Below, in pieces: positions 43,264-54,090 of a stretch of DNA of 64,000 nucleotides; within the stretch, counting starts at the first letter, position 1; each line of letters starts with the position of its first letter. Source of the DNA: Podocnemis expansa. Taxonomy: Eukaryota > Chordata > Testudines > Podocnemididae. The notes beneath the pieces were generated by a model, which saw only the letters and a program-made list of their open reading frames with translations, did not search any database and was not told where the DNA came from. The stretch covers positions 352,193-416,192 of the forward strand of contig ML682089.1 in NCBI GenBank assembly GCA_007922195.1. The letters are read 5' to 3'. Made by a program: the position numbers and the translations under genes.

Positions 43264-43625
43264 TAGGAGATCAGGACATTAGGTGATCTGGCTTAGTGGT
43301 CACAGCTGGGCTGGGGTCAACATGTCAGAGATGCTAGTCATTGAGCATGAGTCAGAGGAATGGCTAGAGCATGGTCAATAAGCAAGAGTCAGGCTGCAAT
43401 CAGGAAGTAAGGTGAGGTCACTGCAGACTCCAGTCTGTAGGGTTAAATAGGGCACTTGGCCAACTGAAAGGCTGCAGGGCACTTTCATTCTAGGTCCTTT
43501 GGCAGCTCTTCCTGTGCCTCCTGCTCTCCGAAGAGCTCCCTGGCTGTACTTTGCATGGCCTCCTAGTGGCTGTGGGAACATCAGCTGTCCCAGGCTCCGC
43601 AAACCTAGTTTTAGTGAATCTAGTC

Positions 43626-43794
43626 CAGGGGTCTCAAATTCAAATCACCACAAGGGCTGCATGAGGACTAGTAAGTTAGCCTGAGGGCCACACCACTGAA
43701 ACCTTTCCATACAATGATATTGCAAATATCACTAACAATAGGGTCATTGCGGGCCACAGGAAATAGCTTTAGGGGCTGCGTGTTTGAGACCCCA
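43626..43794. mobile_element. hAT-type MITE with perfect 8-bp TSD
   Basis: The ends are CAGGGGTCTCAAAT and GTTTGAGACCCCA. atctagtc is repeated exactly at 43618-43625 and 43795-43802. It is 169 bp and non-coding. Confidence 0.85.
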
Positions 43795-44100
43795 ATCTAG
43801 TCCATGGAGCCTTATGCACACCACCAGTTTCCCCTCTCCTCCCTCTTGGATCTTTCCCATGGCCCCTATCACTTACAGCCTGTGCATCTGCTATTGCCCC
43901 CCATGACACAGCCTGACCTGCCTCTTTCCCACCCAATGGCATAGCCTAACCCCACTGTGGCATAATCTGTCCTCTCTGATCCCGCCCTGCCCCATGCTCT
44001 GGCTCTGCCCCCTTCCACATCCCTGGCATAGCCTGCCCACATTTTGCTCCTCCCTGTGCTTCCATGGCACCAAGGCTGACCTGGCTTTTGTCTTTAGCAG

Positions 44101-44173
44101 CTTTGTATGCCACAAGGTACCATGGAGACTTCCCCAACTCAGCCCAGTCTGTTCCCTCCTGCTACTGACCCAG
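44101..44173 (+). CDS. DNHD1: DNHD1 probable first coding exon
   Basis: An acceptor CTTTAGCAG ends at 44100; the exon ends at 44173 before a GTAAGG donor. ATG at 44122 in a good context (ACCATGG) opens 17 codons, METSPTQPSLFPPATDP, plus one base. An upstream in-frame ATG at 44107 would add five residues. The split phase (1 base here, 2 bases in the next exon) joins in frame to 45824, which is the main support. The N-terminus is proline/serine-rich. I cannot confirm it against a known DNHD1 start. Confidence 0.6.
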
Positions 44174-44868
44174 GTAAGGGACTGTGTAATGGGTTCAGGA
44201 ATGGGGGGAGCTCTTTCTTTGCAATCAGTGCTGGCCCCATTGCCCCAGGGTTTGCACTGGAGACCGTGGTGTGGGTGAGGTCAGAAGAGAACTTGGGAAT
44301 ATTTTCTCTGTTCTAGTGCCAAGTGTAAGAGTGGGCAAGAATGGTCATCAAACATGCAGAGTCCGTCTGCTGCACGGCCAGGGAGCCCACTGTCATGCCA
44401 GTAGCATAGTGAAGTTGCCAGTCTGAGGTCAGTCCCACAGATCTCTGAAGCAACCATGGCCATCCCTTTGCACATTGATGGAAAGTTTGAGACCATGATG
44501 TGCCAGGCTATTTTGTCCATGCTGGTAAAATGGCTGGAGAGCATGCATCAGTGCTTGCAAATGTGATGAGAGATTGACGGAAGTCCAGATCTACAAGATG
44601 GTGACACTTTGCACATAGTCAAACCACGTTGTACTCTGGATTTGGTGCTGACAGCACAGAAGGAATGCCTCTGGCCTTTCCTCAGGCCTTCGTCAGTGCA
44701 GAAGCTCCAGAAAATTCTTAGGTATATTGTCACAGTGAGCTCACTGCACATTCCAACTCCTCCTGAAGTCAGCTAACTGGAGTGTCCAGTCTGTATCCCA
44801 GGATCCTGTTGAAGCCGTGAGACACACATGGGCCATCCAGAATCACATACTTTGGAGGTTCCAGAGGG

Positions 44869-45520
44869 GTAGCCATGTTAGTCTAGTTCCACAAAACAAG
44901 CAAGGAGTTCTGTGGCACTTTTAAAGACTAACGAATGTATTTATCGCATGAGCTGTTGTGAAAGAAAATTCCACTTTGTCAGACACTTTGAAGATGGGGA
45001 ACTTACAGTCAGAGCCATCCTTAGTGGAGGGTGAGATGGGTGACTGCCTCAGGTCCCATGATTCTGTGGGGCCCATGCTGTCCTCCTTTGAGCAAGGCAG
45101 CATGGGGCCCTTCACCACTGCCCCGCTGTCCCCTGCCCCTGCCCCGCTGCCTTTGGTGCAAAGCCAAAGGCAATGGTTGGGGGGTGGGCAGGAGTGTGGA
45201 ACCTGACTGCTGAGCCAGCCCTCCCTCCCCCAGGGCATTGTGTTGTTTCAGGACTAAATAAGGACTTTGGATTTTTTTCTCATTACAACAGGTGATTTGA
45301 CCTCATCTTCCTTTATATGCTGTTCCCCAGTGTTTGAATTGAAACTACTGCATTGATCTGCTGTTACATGACTTACAGAATGGGAAAAATAAATGCAGGG
45401 AAGTGTAAGTATCCCATCTTGAAAGCATCTGATGAAGTAGAATTTTCTCTCACGATAACTCATGCGATAAAAAAAAATTGTTAGGCTTTAAAATTGCCAC
45501 AGGATTCCTTGTTTGTTATA
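44869..45520. mobile_element. PLE hairpin interrupted by a hAT-like insert
   Basis: A minus tail (44869-45007, 'gcaaggagttctgtggcac') and a plus tail (45412-45520, 'gcatctgatgaagtagaa', 'gccacaggattccttg') form inverted arms. The insert between them is bounded by acttacag at 45001-45008 and 45371-45378. A TSD for the PLE itself was not certain. Confidence 0.6.
45009..45370. mobile_element. Probable hAT-like insert
   Basis: A perfect 8-bp repeat, acttacag, flanks the segment and the left end TCAGAGCCATCCTTAG resembles hAT termini offset by one base. The right end is a poor match, so the class is uncertain. The repeat could be coincidental because 'acttacag' is native PLE-tail sequence. Confidence 0.4.
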
Positions 45521-45526
45521 TGTAGG

Positions 45527-45690
45527 AGGGAATCTGAGGAGTCATGTGGTCCTTTAAGACTAACAGATTTATTTTTGGCATGAGCTTTTGTGGGAGAAAA
45601 TCCCACTTCGTCAGATACTTCGAAGATGGGTGGACTTACAGAATGGAATGAAAATAAATGCAAGGGGGTGTAAAACGTAGGATCAGGAAT
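45527..45690 (-). repeat. PLE 3' tail
   Basis: 'aggagtcatgtggtcc', 'acagatttatttttggc' and 'gggagaaaatcccacttcg' match the tail on minus, followed by 'acttacagaatgg'. It ends about 130 bp upstream of a DNHD1 exon. Confidence 0.75.
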
Positions 45691-45823
45691 CTGAGCCCTT
45701 ACTATACTCCAGATGGGTGAGGCAGCATAAGGGGCTACAATAAGGGGGCTTCCTCAACCTGGGCTGAGCTCTTGCACACTTCCCTCAGTCCCCTGTCTTC
45801 CTCTCATGACTGTCCCTTTGCAG

Positions 45824-46466
45824 GTTGCAGAGAGCCCAGGAGCTCCCAGCCAGTGGAGCGTGGCTGGGCTTGGGGTGTCCGCCAGCGCCTTTCTGCCCAG
45901 CTCCAAGAGACAGGGAGGCCTGACCCCCGGCACTTGGACGCACTTGTGGCGGAGCTGATTGGTGTGTTTGCAAAGGTGCTGCAGAGGAGTAGACGCAGTG
46001 CCTGGCTGCACCTGCTGGAAGTCTTGCAGCTCCTTAGACCCTTCCGAGAGCATCTGTGTTGCCGAGAAGAGCTGCTGCCCTACCTGGAGAGCCTCTGTTA
46101 CCGGTACCGCTGCAGTCGGGCCCTTGTGTCTGACCTTGATGTCCTGGGAGCCATAGAACAGGCCTTTGCCAAGGACCACTTGGAGCTGTGCTGCAGGGAT
46201 CTAGCGTCCTCCACCAAGCTGCTCTCAGTTGACTCAGCGCCAGCCTTTGCACGGCAGCCCTGCCCCTTTATCTTAGGACAGGAGATAGAAGAACCAGTAG
46301 CCATGAGCCAGCCAGGCCCAGTGTCTCTTCAGGAGCTCCAGAGCTGTGTGGGTCTGGTAGGCATGGAGCTGGCTCAAGATGAGACCCAGTGGAAAAGCAG
46401 CCTGGGCCTCATGTCCCTAGCCCTTGGTACTGATGTGCCTATGAATTATTGCTGCACCGAGCTGAG
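45824..46466 (+). CDS. DNHD1: DNHD1 exon (large N-terminal exon)
   Basis: The acceptor CCCTTTGCAG ends at 45823 and the donor GTAAGG starts at 46467. The 643-base exon has about 214 codons in one frame, starting C-R-E-P-R after the split codon and ending ELR. It is leucine- and arginine-rich with helical character ('AWLHLLEVLQLLRPF', 'LLPYLESLCYRYRC'). DNHD1 is a dynein-heavy-chain-like protein; this region is N-terminal to any AAA+ module, so no nucleotide motif is expected. The gene name rests on synteny with TIMM10B and on the downstream exon. Confidence 0.75.
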
Positions 46467-46941
46467 GTAAGGGCTCCTTCCACCAAATCCTGACACCAAG
46501 CTCCAGCATCTTCCTAGTGTATGGGGTGCCCTGCTGGGTCACATGCTGGGGATACATCCTCCCAGAGTCCATGGGTCACTCACCCGCTCACCTCTTTGCT
46601 TTTACTCTACAGGGCCTTGGGGTGCTCCTGCAGTAATCCCTAGGGTCCATGGCCACTGGAGCAAAATGGCCTGCCTATTGGTGAGAGCAGATGGTGGTAG
46701 GGACAGTGGGCTGGGCTCTGGGGTTTGATTTCAGCTCTGGAAGCAGTGGAACTGGGGAGCCAGGAGTCTTAGTTGCTTTTCCTTGTCCCCACGGTATGAT
46801 GGAATAATGGTAGGGATCCCCCGTGGGGAGTGAGTGTCTCTCCAGCAGTGGGACGATGGAAATCCCAGCATTGGAGGGAGCTGGCTCTGGGCTGGATACC
46901 ATCTGCCTTGAGCTTGCACACCCATCATGTTTTCACTGCAG
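46467..46941 (+). other. DNHD1 short intron
   Basis: 475 bp, GTAAGG...CTGCAG. It appears free of transposons and shows no other feature. Confidence 0.7.
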
Positions 46942-47121
46942 GCTTCTCCCAGATGCAGGCAGAGAGGCTGCAGTGTTTTCCTTCCAGGCAGCAGAAGGAG
47001 GAGGTGGTTTATCCTGGCAATCCCTGACGGGGATCCGGGTTGCTGAGATTTTTGTGAGGAACAGGCACCTGGGGAAAATCAGCTTTGCCTACCTCAACGT
47101 TGCCCCCAACAGACACTTCAG
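46942..47121 (+). CDS. DNHD1: DNHD1 exon
   Basis: Acceptor TTTCACTGCAG; 180 bases; donor GTAACT at 47122. After the split arginine it reads LLPDAGREAAVFSFQ, then 'GIRVAEIFVRNRHLGKISF' and 'LNVAPNRHF'. Phase 2 on both sides joins in frame to the preceding and following exons. A solo LTR begins only 8 bases into the next intron. The donor lacks G at +5, so splicing could be suboptimal. Confidence 0.8.
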
Positions 47122-47129
47122 GTAACTGC

Positions 47130-48124
47130 TGTGACCCAGGCCTCCTGGGAAAACCTTCTGAATGTGCCAAAATCAGGGCAAGCTGCAAAACCAGCGGCCA
47201 AAACTCCAAACCACTGATGGGTGGTACTTAAACCAGTCTCCCAGTCAGTAACAAAACATGCTCCTGATTCCCCAACTCTGGTCATCAACGAGCATAACAA
47301 AATAGAAGCAGTCCCCTTACTGCACATCAGTTCCTACAGTCTCCTCTAGCCACTTGGGTCTCTTTACGAAATAGGTTCTCCTGACCCCAAGGGGCCAGCC
47401 ACATCACCCAGAACAATATAGACCTGGATCTTACTCAAAATACCACGCTTCCAGCCAATCCTTTAGTAACCACAACTAAAGGTTTAATATAAAAAGAAAA
47501 CAAGCTACATATGAGAGATGTTAAAGGGTCAAAGTGAATCACATATCTACAAATGATCTAGAGTCCATAGAAAACAAATCCTTGAAGATCCTGTAGTTTG
47601 CAGATTAGTCCCACTCCTCTGGTGTGCACCCAGCAGTAGCAGCAGCAGCAGCTGGGTGGGTCTCAGTCCTTTGTTCAGTCCCAGAAGAATAGTTCCAGAG
47701 ACAGGTGTTGGTTGCTGATAGCCTGGAGACTAGCGACTAAAGACAAAATAGGGAATTGGCGATCGCCTTTTATCTCAGAGTCCTTGCAGATCAAAATGAA
47801 GGTGGGCCACATGGTCAGTCTGGGTAACTGGTCAAACAGGTTTCCTCTTGGGCCCACTGTAGTGGGAGTCCCCACCTGATGGACCATTAACAGGACAATA
47901 GTTTGCAGAGGCCCATTCTGGGATTGCCTCAGTTCAAACAACTTAAGATTCCTTGATTCTATTACAAATAGGATACCTATGTATAAATCACGTAATCAAT
48001 CTTAGCATATTACAACCTTTCTATTGATACCGCACATGGCATATCACATATGGATTATTGCAAATATGAACTATCAATACAAAAAATAATCACACACAAT
48101 CCCCTAGACCCAGACAGCATCACA
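47130..48124 (-). mobile_element. Complete ERV solo LTR with 5-bp TSD
   Basis: 995 bp bounded by TGTGAC and ATCACA (one change from GTCACA). actgc is repeated exactly at 47125-47129 and 48125-48129. It lies in a DNHD1 intron, antisense to the gene. A (CAG)n-like short run ('cagtagcagcagcagcagc') at about 47633-47651 is copy-specific. Confidence 0.92.
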
Positions 48125-48345
48125 ACTGCTCCCCCCCACAAACTATCCCCAACGGGCTGCAGAGGATGGCCACCCTTCCTCAGACAGTGTCCGAAGAGGC
48201 ACTTCCCTTGTAGCTAAGCTGTTAATGTCAGGTCTAGTGTCCCCAGTGGTGCTGCAGGGTTTGCTGCCCCACCAGTCTTCCTGTGTCAGAGGCAGTGTAT
48301 GTGTGGGTGAACCAATCAGGCCATGCTTCATCTTTCCAGTCAGGC

Positions 48346-49242
48346 TGTGTCCTGGGCCTCCTGGGATCACTTCCTGAACATGCAAAAATCAGGACAAGTT
48401 GCCAAACTGAAAGGACAAACTCTCCAAACACTGACAGGTGATACTTAAATCAGTCTCCCAGTCAGTAACAAAACATGCTTCTGGTTCCCCACAGCGGTCA
48501 TCATGAAGCATAAGAAAATAAAAACAGCCCCCTTTATTGCACATCAGCTCTTCCAGTCCCCACCTTGCCACTGGGTCTCTTAAAGAAATAGGTTCCCGTG
48601 ACCTGAAAGGGCCAGCCACTTCCCACAGAACAATATAGGCTTGGATCTTACCCAAAATACCATGCTGCCAACCAATCCTTTAGTAACTACAACTAAAGGT
48701 TTAATATTAAAAGAAAACAAAGGAAATATGAGAAATGTTAAAGGGTCAGAGTGAAACACATGCATACAAATGATTTAGAGTCCATAGACAGTGAATCCAT
48801 GAAAGAATTTGGAGTTTGCAGGTTAGTTCAATTTCTCTGGTAGGCGTCTAACATCTGGGTGGGCCACAGTCCTTTGTCCAGTCACAGGGCAGGAGTTCCA
48901 GAGATGGCTGCTGGTTGTAGGCTGAGACTGAAGACAAAATGGAGTTGGACCCACTATACCTGGGAACTTCCTAATGCGCCATCAAGGAGCCAGTGTTTGC
49001 AGGCATCCAGTCTGGGAGTGTCCCAGAATCCAATAACTCAAAACACAAATAGAACAAACGTATTCCTAACTTTTAATACAGATATGACACCTACATATAA
49101 ACCACAGAATCATTTCTAGCAGATTGCAACCTTTCTATTGGTACCAAATATAGCATTTTGCTTATGAATTATTGCAAATATAAAATATTGTTAATATGGA
49201 AAAACAACCACAAATGATCTGTTAAACCTGGACAGCGTCACA
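48346..49242 (-). mobile_element. Complete ERV solo LTR with 5-bp TSD
   Basis: 897 bp bounded by TGTGTC and GTCACA. caggc is repeated exactly at 48341-48345 and 49243-49247. It is antisense to DNHD1 and in the same intron as the preceding LTR. It ends 31 bp before the next exon, leaving only the pyrimidine tract and AG outside the LTR. Confidence 0.92.
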
Positions 49243-49273
49243 CAGGCCTTTGTATCTTTCTTTCTCCATGCAG

Positions 49274-49477
49274 GCCCTATGACCTTGTTGTGGTTCCTAA
49301 GCGGCAGGCCAACCCCCAGCATTACATCTTCTCGCCCTTCGGGGTGCTGCATGTGCACCCTGAAGAAGGTGCTGAGGCTCTAACACTTGGAGAGTGGCAC
49401 CGAGAGGCCATGCTGTGGCAGCTGCTCCAGTGCATCCCTTTCTTCAAGCACTGCCTCATCCACAAAGCCTTCACCCG
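49274..49477 (+). CDS. DNHD1: DNHD1 exon (conserved 'HYIFSPFG' region)
   Basis: Acceptor TTTCTCCATGCAG; 204 bases; donor GTGTGT at 49478. It encodes PYDLVVVPKRQANPQHYIFS, then PFGVLHVHPEEGAE, 'LTLGEWHREAMLWQLLQ' and 'IPFFKHCLIHKAFTR'. This is the strongest host-protein signature of the set and resembles my memory of vertebrate DNHD1. Phase 2 at both ends. An out-of-frame read-through runs to a stop at 49520 if the donor is missed. Confidence 0.82.
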
Positions 49478-49801
49478 GTGTGTGTTGGGCCCAGGTGCCC
49501 TGCTGATGAGCACTGCATAAGGACCCGCAGGACCCAGCTTTGTGGGGGATCCCACTACACAGTGAGCTTGGAGGGTTGTGCCCGGGTGCCTCAGCCCCAG
49601 GCACAGGGGCCTGTATTGCAGGTATTTGGGAAGGACCCGAAGTATGAGATTGCTAGCGTGCAGGATCTGCACCTGGTGGCAGGGACCTAGAGGTTCAGGG
49701 CGGGATAGAGCCCCTTGATGCAGTGCAGAGTCTTTCACTCCCTCTGTCAGCATGACATGCTCCGTGGCACAGTTCCTAGTCTCACCATCTTTCCCCTGTA
49801 G
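49478..49801 (+). other. DNHD1 short intron
   Basis: 324 bp, GTGTGT...CCTGTAG. No transposon is evident. Confidence 0.7.
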
Positions 49802-49912
49802 CTGGTGGCAGAATGTGAAGCACCTGAGGCTGCTGACATGTCAGGAAGCTCTGGGCAGCTGCCTCCTCCTTGCTGTGCCCCATTTTGGAGCAGCTCTGCT
49901 TCACATCTCCAG
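49802..49912 (+). CDS. DNHD1: DNHD1 exon
   Basis: Acceptor TTTCCCCTGTAG; 111 bases; donor GTGAGA at 49913. After the split arginine it reads WWQNVKHLRLLTCQEALGS, then 'CLLLAVPHFGAALLHIS'. It continues the N-terminal tail region. The next exon should start by completing an AG-split codon, but none is recognisable before 64000, so the following intron exceeds 14 kb. Confidence 0.78.
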
Positions 49913-50634
49913 GTGAGAGGATGTCCATATGTGTGCGTGGGGGGTGTGTCCCTGCCCCTGCCCCTGCCCCATGCAGAACTTTGACTGTGAGTTGCAGCCC
50001 CTTCAGCTCCAACCAGCCTTGTTTTGGCTCCTGCTGATGCTTCTCCCCTTGGAATCCACCCTGTGTCCAGGATAGATGCTTCTCTGTAGTTATGGGTTAC
50101 TTTAATCAGTTACTAAATCCAGGTTGAGGAGCTATACCTGCTTTCATCTGTGAGCATTCAGTGGAGAGGTTCTCAACAGAAGGCGGAACCCGTGATGCAC
50201 AACAGAGTCTACGTAGTTCTCTGTCTATAAGAACTGCTTTTGTTATTTGACCAAAGAGCACACACACTGCAATCTAGGAAAGTAGAAAGAGACCACCGCC
50301 ATGTAGATAGTGTTCACATTGCTCACCCCAGGCCATGTGGAAGCCCCGGAGTGTCACTCTTCATCATCAGTGGCACCACCATCACCCTGCCAGGGTGCTC
50401 AGACTGAGATACAGCTTCTAGAATGTGTTAGTTTGCACACACTGTGCTTCAGACATATTCATGAAGGTTTGAATCCTTTTTCTTTCTTTAAAACTCCATT
50501 CCCCATTTTTCATAGACTGTTATTAGTTTGCGTTGTGTTCATGAATATGTACAGCATCTTATCACTATAGTAACAGGAAGGCGCTTAACATTTCATCCTG
50601 GTTACCAGTGGTCATCTTGTGACATCTTTTGTCA
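49913..50634 (+). other. DNHD1 long intron, first part
   Basis: No transposon terminus or exon was recognised. A CCCCTG repeat (about 49952-49970) is present. Confidence 0.4.
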
Positions 50635-50825
50635 CAGAATCCTAGAAGATTAGCATTGGAAGGTCCATCAGGAATCATCTAGTCCAATCCCCTGCTCAAA
50701 GCAGGACCAACCCCAATTAAATCATCCCAGTCAGGGCTCTGTCAAGCTAGGCCTTAAAAACCATGAAGGATGGAGATCCCACCATCTGTCTAGGTAACTC
50801 ATTCTGGTTTTCACCATCCTCTGAC
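50635..50825 (-). mobile_element. CR1 3'-end fragment
   Basis: On minus, it has the 3' end 'gggattggactagatgat' and 'tgatttaattggggttggtc', matching the tail of the 27-kb CR1. On plus it starts at the eroded octamer 'tcacagaatcctagaag'. It is short and has no ORF2 domain. Confidence 0.75.
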
Positions 50826-51049
50826 GTTCCCCTCCCAGAAAACGGTCTGGTGAGCTGCTGTGCCTCCCTGACCATCCATTCCTGGACTCTAACTTACCTT
50901 GTTTTGCTAAGTAATTGGTCCCAGGCAGTGGATCTGTACCCTCTAGCCACTCAAGGGGATTGTCCATCAGCAAGCACCCCTCAGATGCCACACTGGGAAC
51001 TTCCACCCTTCAGGGAGTGGGACCCTTCCCAGATCACTGTAGGCTCATA

Positions 51050-51340
51050 AACTGCACCCCATCAGTTTTACAAAGAAACTGTCATGCAAACAGCACTCGC
51101 CCTTTCATACTTTCTTGAATCCTCACGACTTTAGGTAGACACTACTGATTAGAACATAATTTTAAGTGAGGCTATAGCTATTCAATGCACAATCAGTTAA
51201 TTAACCTGTCAGGAGCTAACCACTACCAAATAAAAGATGAGGTGTTTTAACTTTAAGTTTACTTTTGTAGTCCATTTTCTATCTTACTCACATGGCTGGC
51301 TGACCATGGTTTTACAGCCAGTCTCTGCCTTTCCCCAGGC
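51050..51340 (-). repeat. Unnamed repeat, copy of the 19.3-kb block
   Basis: It shares order and spacing of several short blocks with 19300-19600. It may be a second LTR family. Ends are undefined. Confidence 0.4.
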
Positions 51341-51410
51341 AGGGCACAATGGTTCGTTATAGATGGAGATGTTTCAAGATGGAGATTTTCTGGCAAAAAG
51401 CCCATAACAG

Positions 51411-52630
51411 TGTGACTTGCGGCTCCTGAGATAACCGCCTAAGTATGCAAAAATTAGGGCAAGCTGCAAAACTGAGAGCCAAACTTTCCAAACACTGAGG
51501 GGTGGTACTTAAATTAGTTTTCCAGTCAGTCATAAAACATGCTTCTGATTCTCCATGCTGGTCATCACTAAGCATAACAAAATAGAAACAGCCCCCTTTA
51601 TTGCACATCAGCTCCTCCGGTCCCCACTTAGCCACTGGGTCTCTTAAAGAAATAGGCTCTCCTGACCCCAAAGGATCAGCCACAGTTTCCAGAACAGTAT
51701 TGGCTTGGATTTTACCCAAAATATCACACTATAAACTGATCCTTGGTAACTAAAACTAAAGGTTTAATATACAAAGAAAAGAAACAAAATACGAGGGATG
51801 TTAGAGGGTCAAAGGGAATCACATGCATACAAATGATTTAGAGTCCATAGAAAGCAAGTTCCTGAAGAATTTGGAGTTTGCAGATTAGTGCAATTCCTTT
51901 GATAGACACCCAGCACCTGTGGGCCTCAGCCATAGGGGAGTAGTTCCAGAGGAAGGTGTTGGTTGCAGACTGAAGACAAAATGGTGTTGATGTTGCTGCC
52001 TTTTATCTCCTCTGCCTTTCCCCATGCTCTGTGGATTTTTTGCAAACCAAAATGGCATCAAGTCACATGGTCAAGTCCTAGCGGCTCAACAGGTTTCTCT
52101 CTGGCCCACTATACCTGAGAGCTTCCCTAATGGGCCATTAAGGAGACAGGGGTTACAGGCATCCAGTCTGGGAGTGTCCCAGAATCCAGTAACTGAAATA
52201 ACACAAATTGAACAAACTTATTCCTAACTTCTAATACAGATATGACACCTACATAGAAACCATAGAATCATTTCTAGCGGATTACAACCTTTCTATTGGT
52301 ACCAAACATGGCATATTGCATAAAGATTATTGTAAATATGAAATATTATCAATATGAACTTTCCAGAGGGGTAGCCGTGTTAGTCTGCATGTAACAAAAA
52401 CAAGAGTCCTGTGGCATCTTATAGACTAACAGATTTCTTCAGGCATACGCTTTCATGGGCTCCAACCCACTTTGTCAGATACAAATTGCAATCCATATCT
52501 GACAAAATGGGTTGGAGCCCATGAAAGCTTATGCCCAAAGAAATCTGTTAGTCTACAAGGTGCCAGAGGACTCTCATTGTTAATATGAAAAACAATCATA
52601 AATGATCCCCTAAATTCATAAAGCGTCACG
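51411..52630 (-). mobile_element. ERV solo LTR interrupted by a PLE hairpin
   Basis: The ends are TGTGACTTGCGG and AGCGTCACG, with aacag/agcag (4 of 5) as likely TSD. About 1000 bp of LTR is split by a palindrome at 52363-52580. It is minus-oriented, in the long DNHD1 intron. Confidence 0.8.
52363..52580. mobile_element. PLE-like hairpin with short TSD
   Basis: The left arm ('tccagaggggtagccgtg', 'tagactaacagatttcttc', 'tttcatgggctccaaccc') is the inverse of the right arm ('gggttggagcccatgaaag', 'aaatctgttagtctacaa'). 'aatatgaa' flanks both sides, consistent with a short TSD in LTR sequence. The tail is a variant of the main PLE tail. Confidence 0.7.
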
Positions 52631-52639
52631 AGCAGTTGA

Positions 52640-52985
52640 AAGTGCGTACTTCTTTTCTGAACAGCCCTCCTGGCGTCAGGTGATCCTTTCCCTCTCTGGC
52701 TGAAGCCCATACTTTGCATAGTCTTTGTGATGCATCCTTTCTGTCTGCATGCTGGGATTCAGCTCTGCTTTGACCTGCTTCTGAGCCATGTGAAATAGAT
52801 ATGAAAATGTTTCACGTAGGTACAGGTGTGGTGCTTAAGGAAGCATAATACCATAGCAGTACTGTAGAGCATGTTATGAGCATTTAAAAAGGAGACTTGC
52901 ATGGCTTATTTGACTTCAAACTATACCATTACATTGCAAAAGTGAACAGAAAAGTTACACAGATCATGCTGTGTGTGCAGGGGAA
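52640..52985 (+). other. DNHD1 intron, no recognised feature
   Basis: No exon, repeat terminus or long frame was recognised here. Confidence 0.4.
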
Positions 52986-53084
52986 TGCATCCCATGACAC
53001 CTAGGGAAATTTTTTCCCCTAATATCCAACCTTGACTTCTCTCTCTTCTGTCATCTGTGCCACTGAGACCAGCCTAGCCCCATC

Positions 53085-54090
53085 TGTGACCTGGGCCTTC
53101 TGGCATACCCTTCTGGATGTGCCAAAATCAGGGCAAGCTGCAAAACCAGGGGCTAAACCCCCAAACCACTGATGGATGAAACTTAAACCAGTCTTCCAGT
53201 CAGTAACAAAACATGCTTCTGATTCCTCACTCTGGTCATCACCAAGCATAACAAAACAGATACAGCCTCCTTTATTGCAAATCAGCTCCTATGGTCCCCA
53301 CTAGCCACTGGGTCTCTTAAAGAAATAGGATCTCCTGACCCCAAAGGGCCAGCCACATCACCCAGAACAGCATAGGCTTGGATCTTACCCAAAATACCAT
53401 GCTGCCAGCCAATCCCTTAGTAACTAAAACTTGCAGTTTAATATAAAAAGAAAACAAACAAAATATGAGAGATATTAAAGGGTCCAAGTGAATCACATAC
53501 ATACAAATGATTTAGAGTCCATAGAGAGCAAGTCCTTGAAGAATCTGTAGTTTACAGGTTAGTCTAATTCTTCTGATATGAACCCAGTGATTGGGTGGGT
53601 CTCAGTCCTTTGTTCAGCCCCAGAAGAACCGTTCCAGAGGGGGGGTGTTGGTTGCAGACAGACTGAAGACTGTAGACTAACAACAAGATGGAGATGGGGC
53701 TCCAGCCTTTTATCACCCTTTGACCCTCCCCATGCTTTCAGGGTCCTTGCCAATCACCTGGTCAGCTTGGGTGACTGGCCGAATAGGTTTCCTCTTAAGC
53801 CCACTTCATGGGAGTTGCCTTGACAGGCCATCAGGAGGACAATTTTTTTCTGTAGATAGACAGTCTGGGAATGCCTTAAAATCAAATCATTTGGAACACA
53901 CAAAATCAAACAGATTTCTAATTTCTAATACGGGCATGATACCTACATATAAACCATATAATCATTCCTAGCAGATTACAGCCTTTCTTCTGATCCCAAA
54001 CATGGTATATCACATATGGATTATTGCAGATATGAAATATTAATATATAAAATAATCATAAACATTCCCGTAGACCCAGACAGCATCACA
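53085..54090 (-). mobile_element. ERV solo LTR inserted in CR1
   Basis: 1006 bp, TGTGACC...GCATCACA, with ccatc/gcatc (4 of 5) as TSD. The flanks are CR1. It belongs to the same family as 17481-18422. Confidence 0.82.

Larger units (their letters stand above)
44174..45823 (+). other. DNHD1 intron with PLE tails
   Basis: The intron carries PLE sequence at 44869-45007 (minus), 45412-45520 (plus) and 45527-45690 (minus), and a hAT-like insert at 45009-45370. 44300-44860 holds nothing I recognise. Confidence 0.6.
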
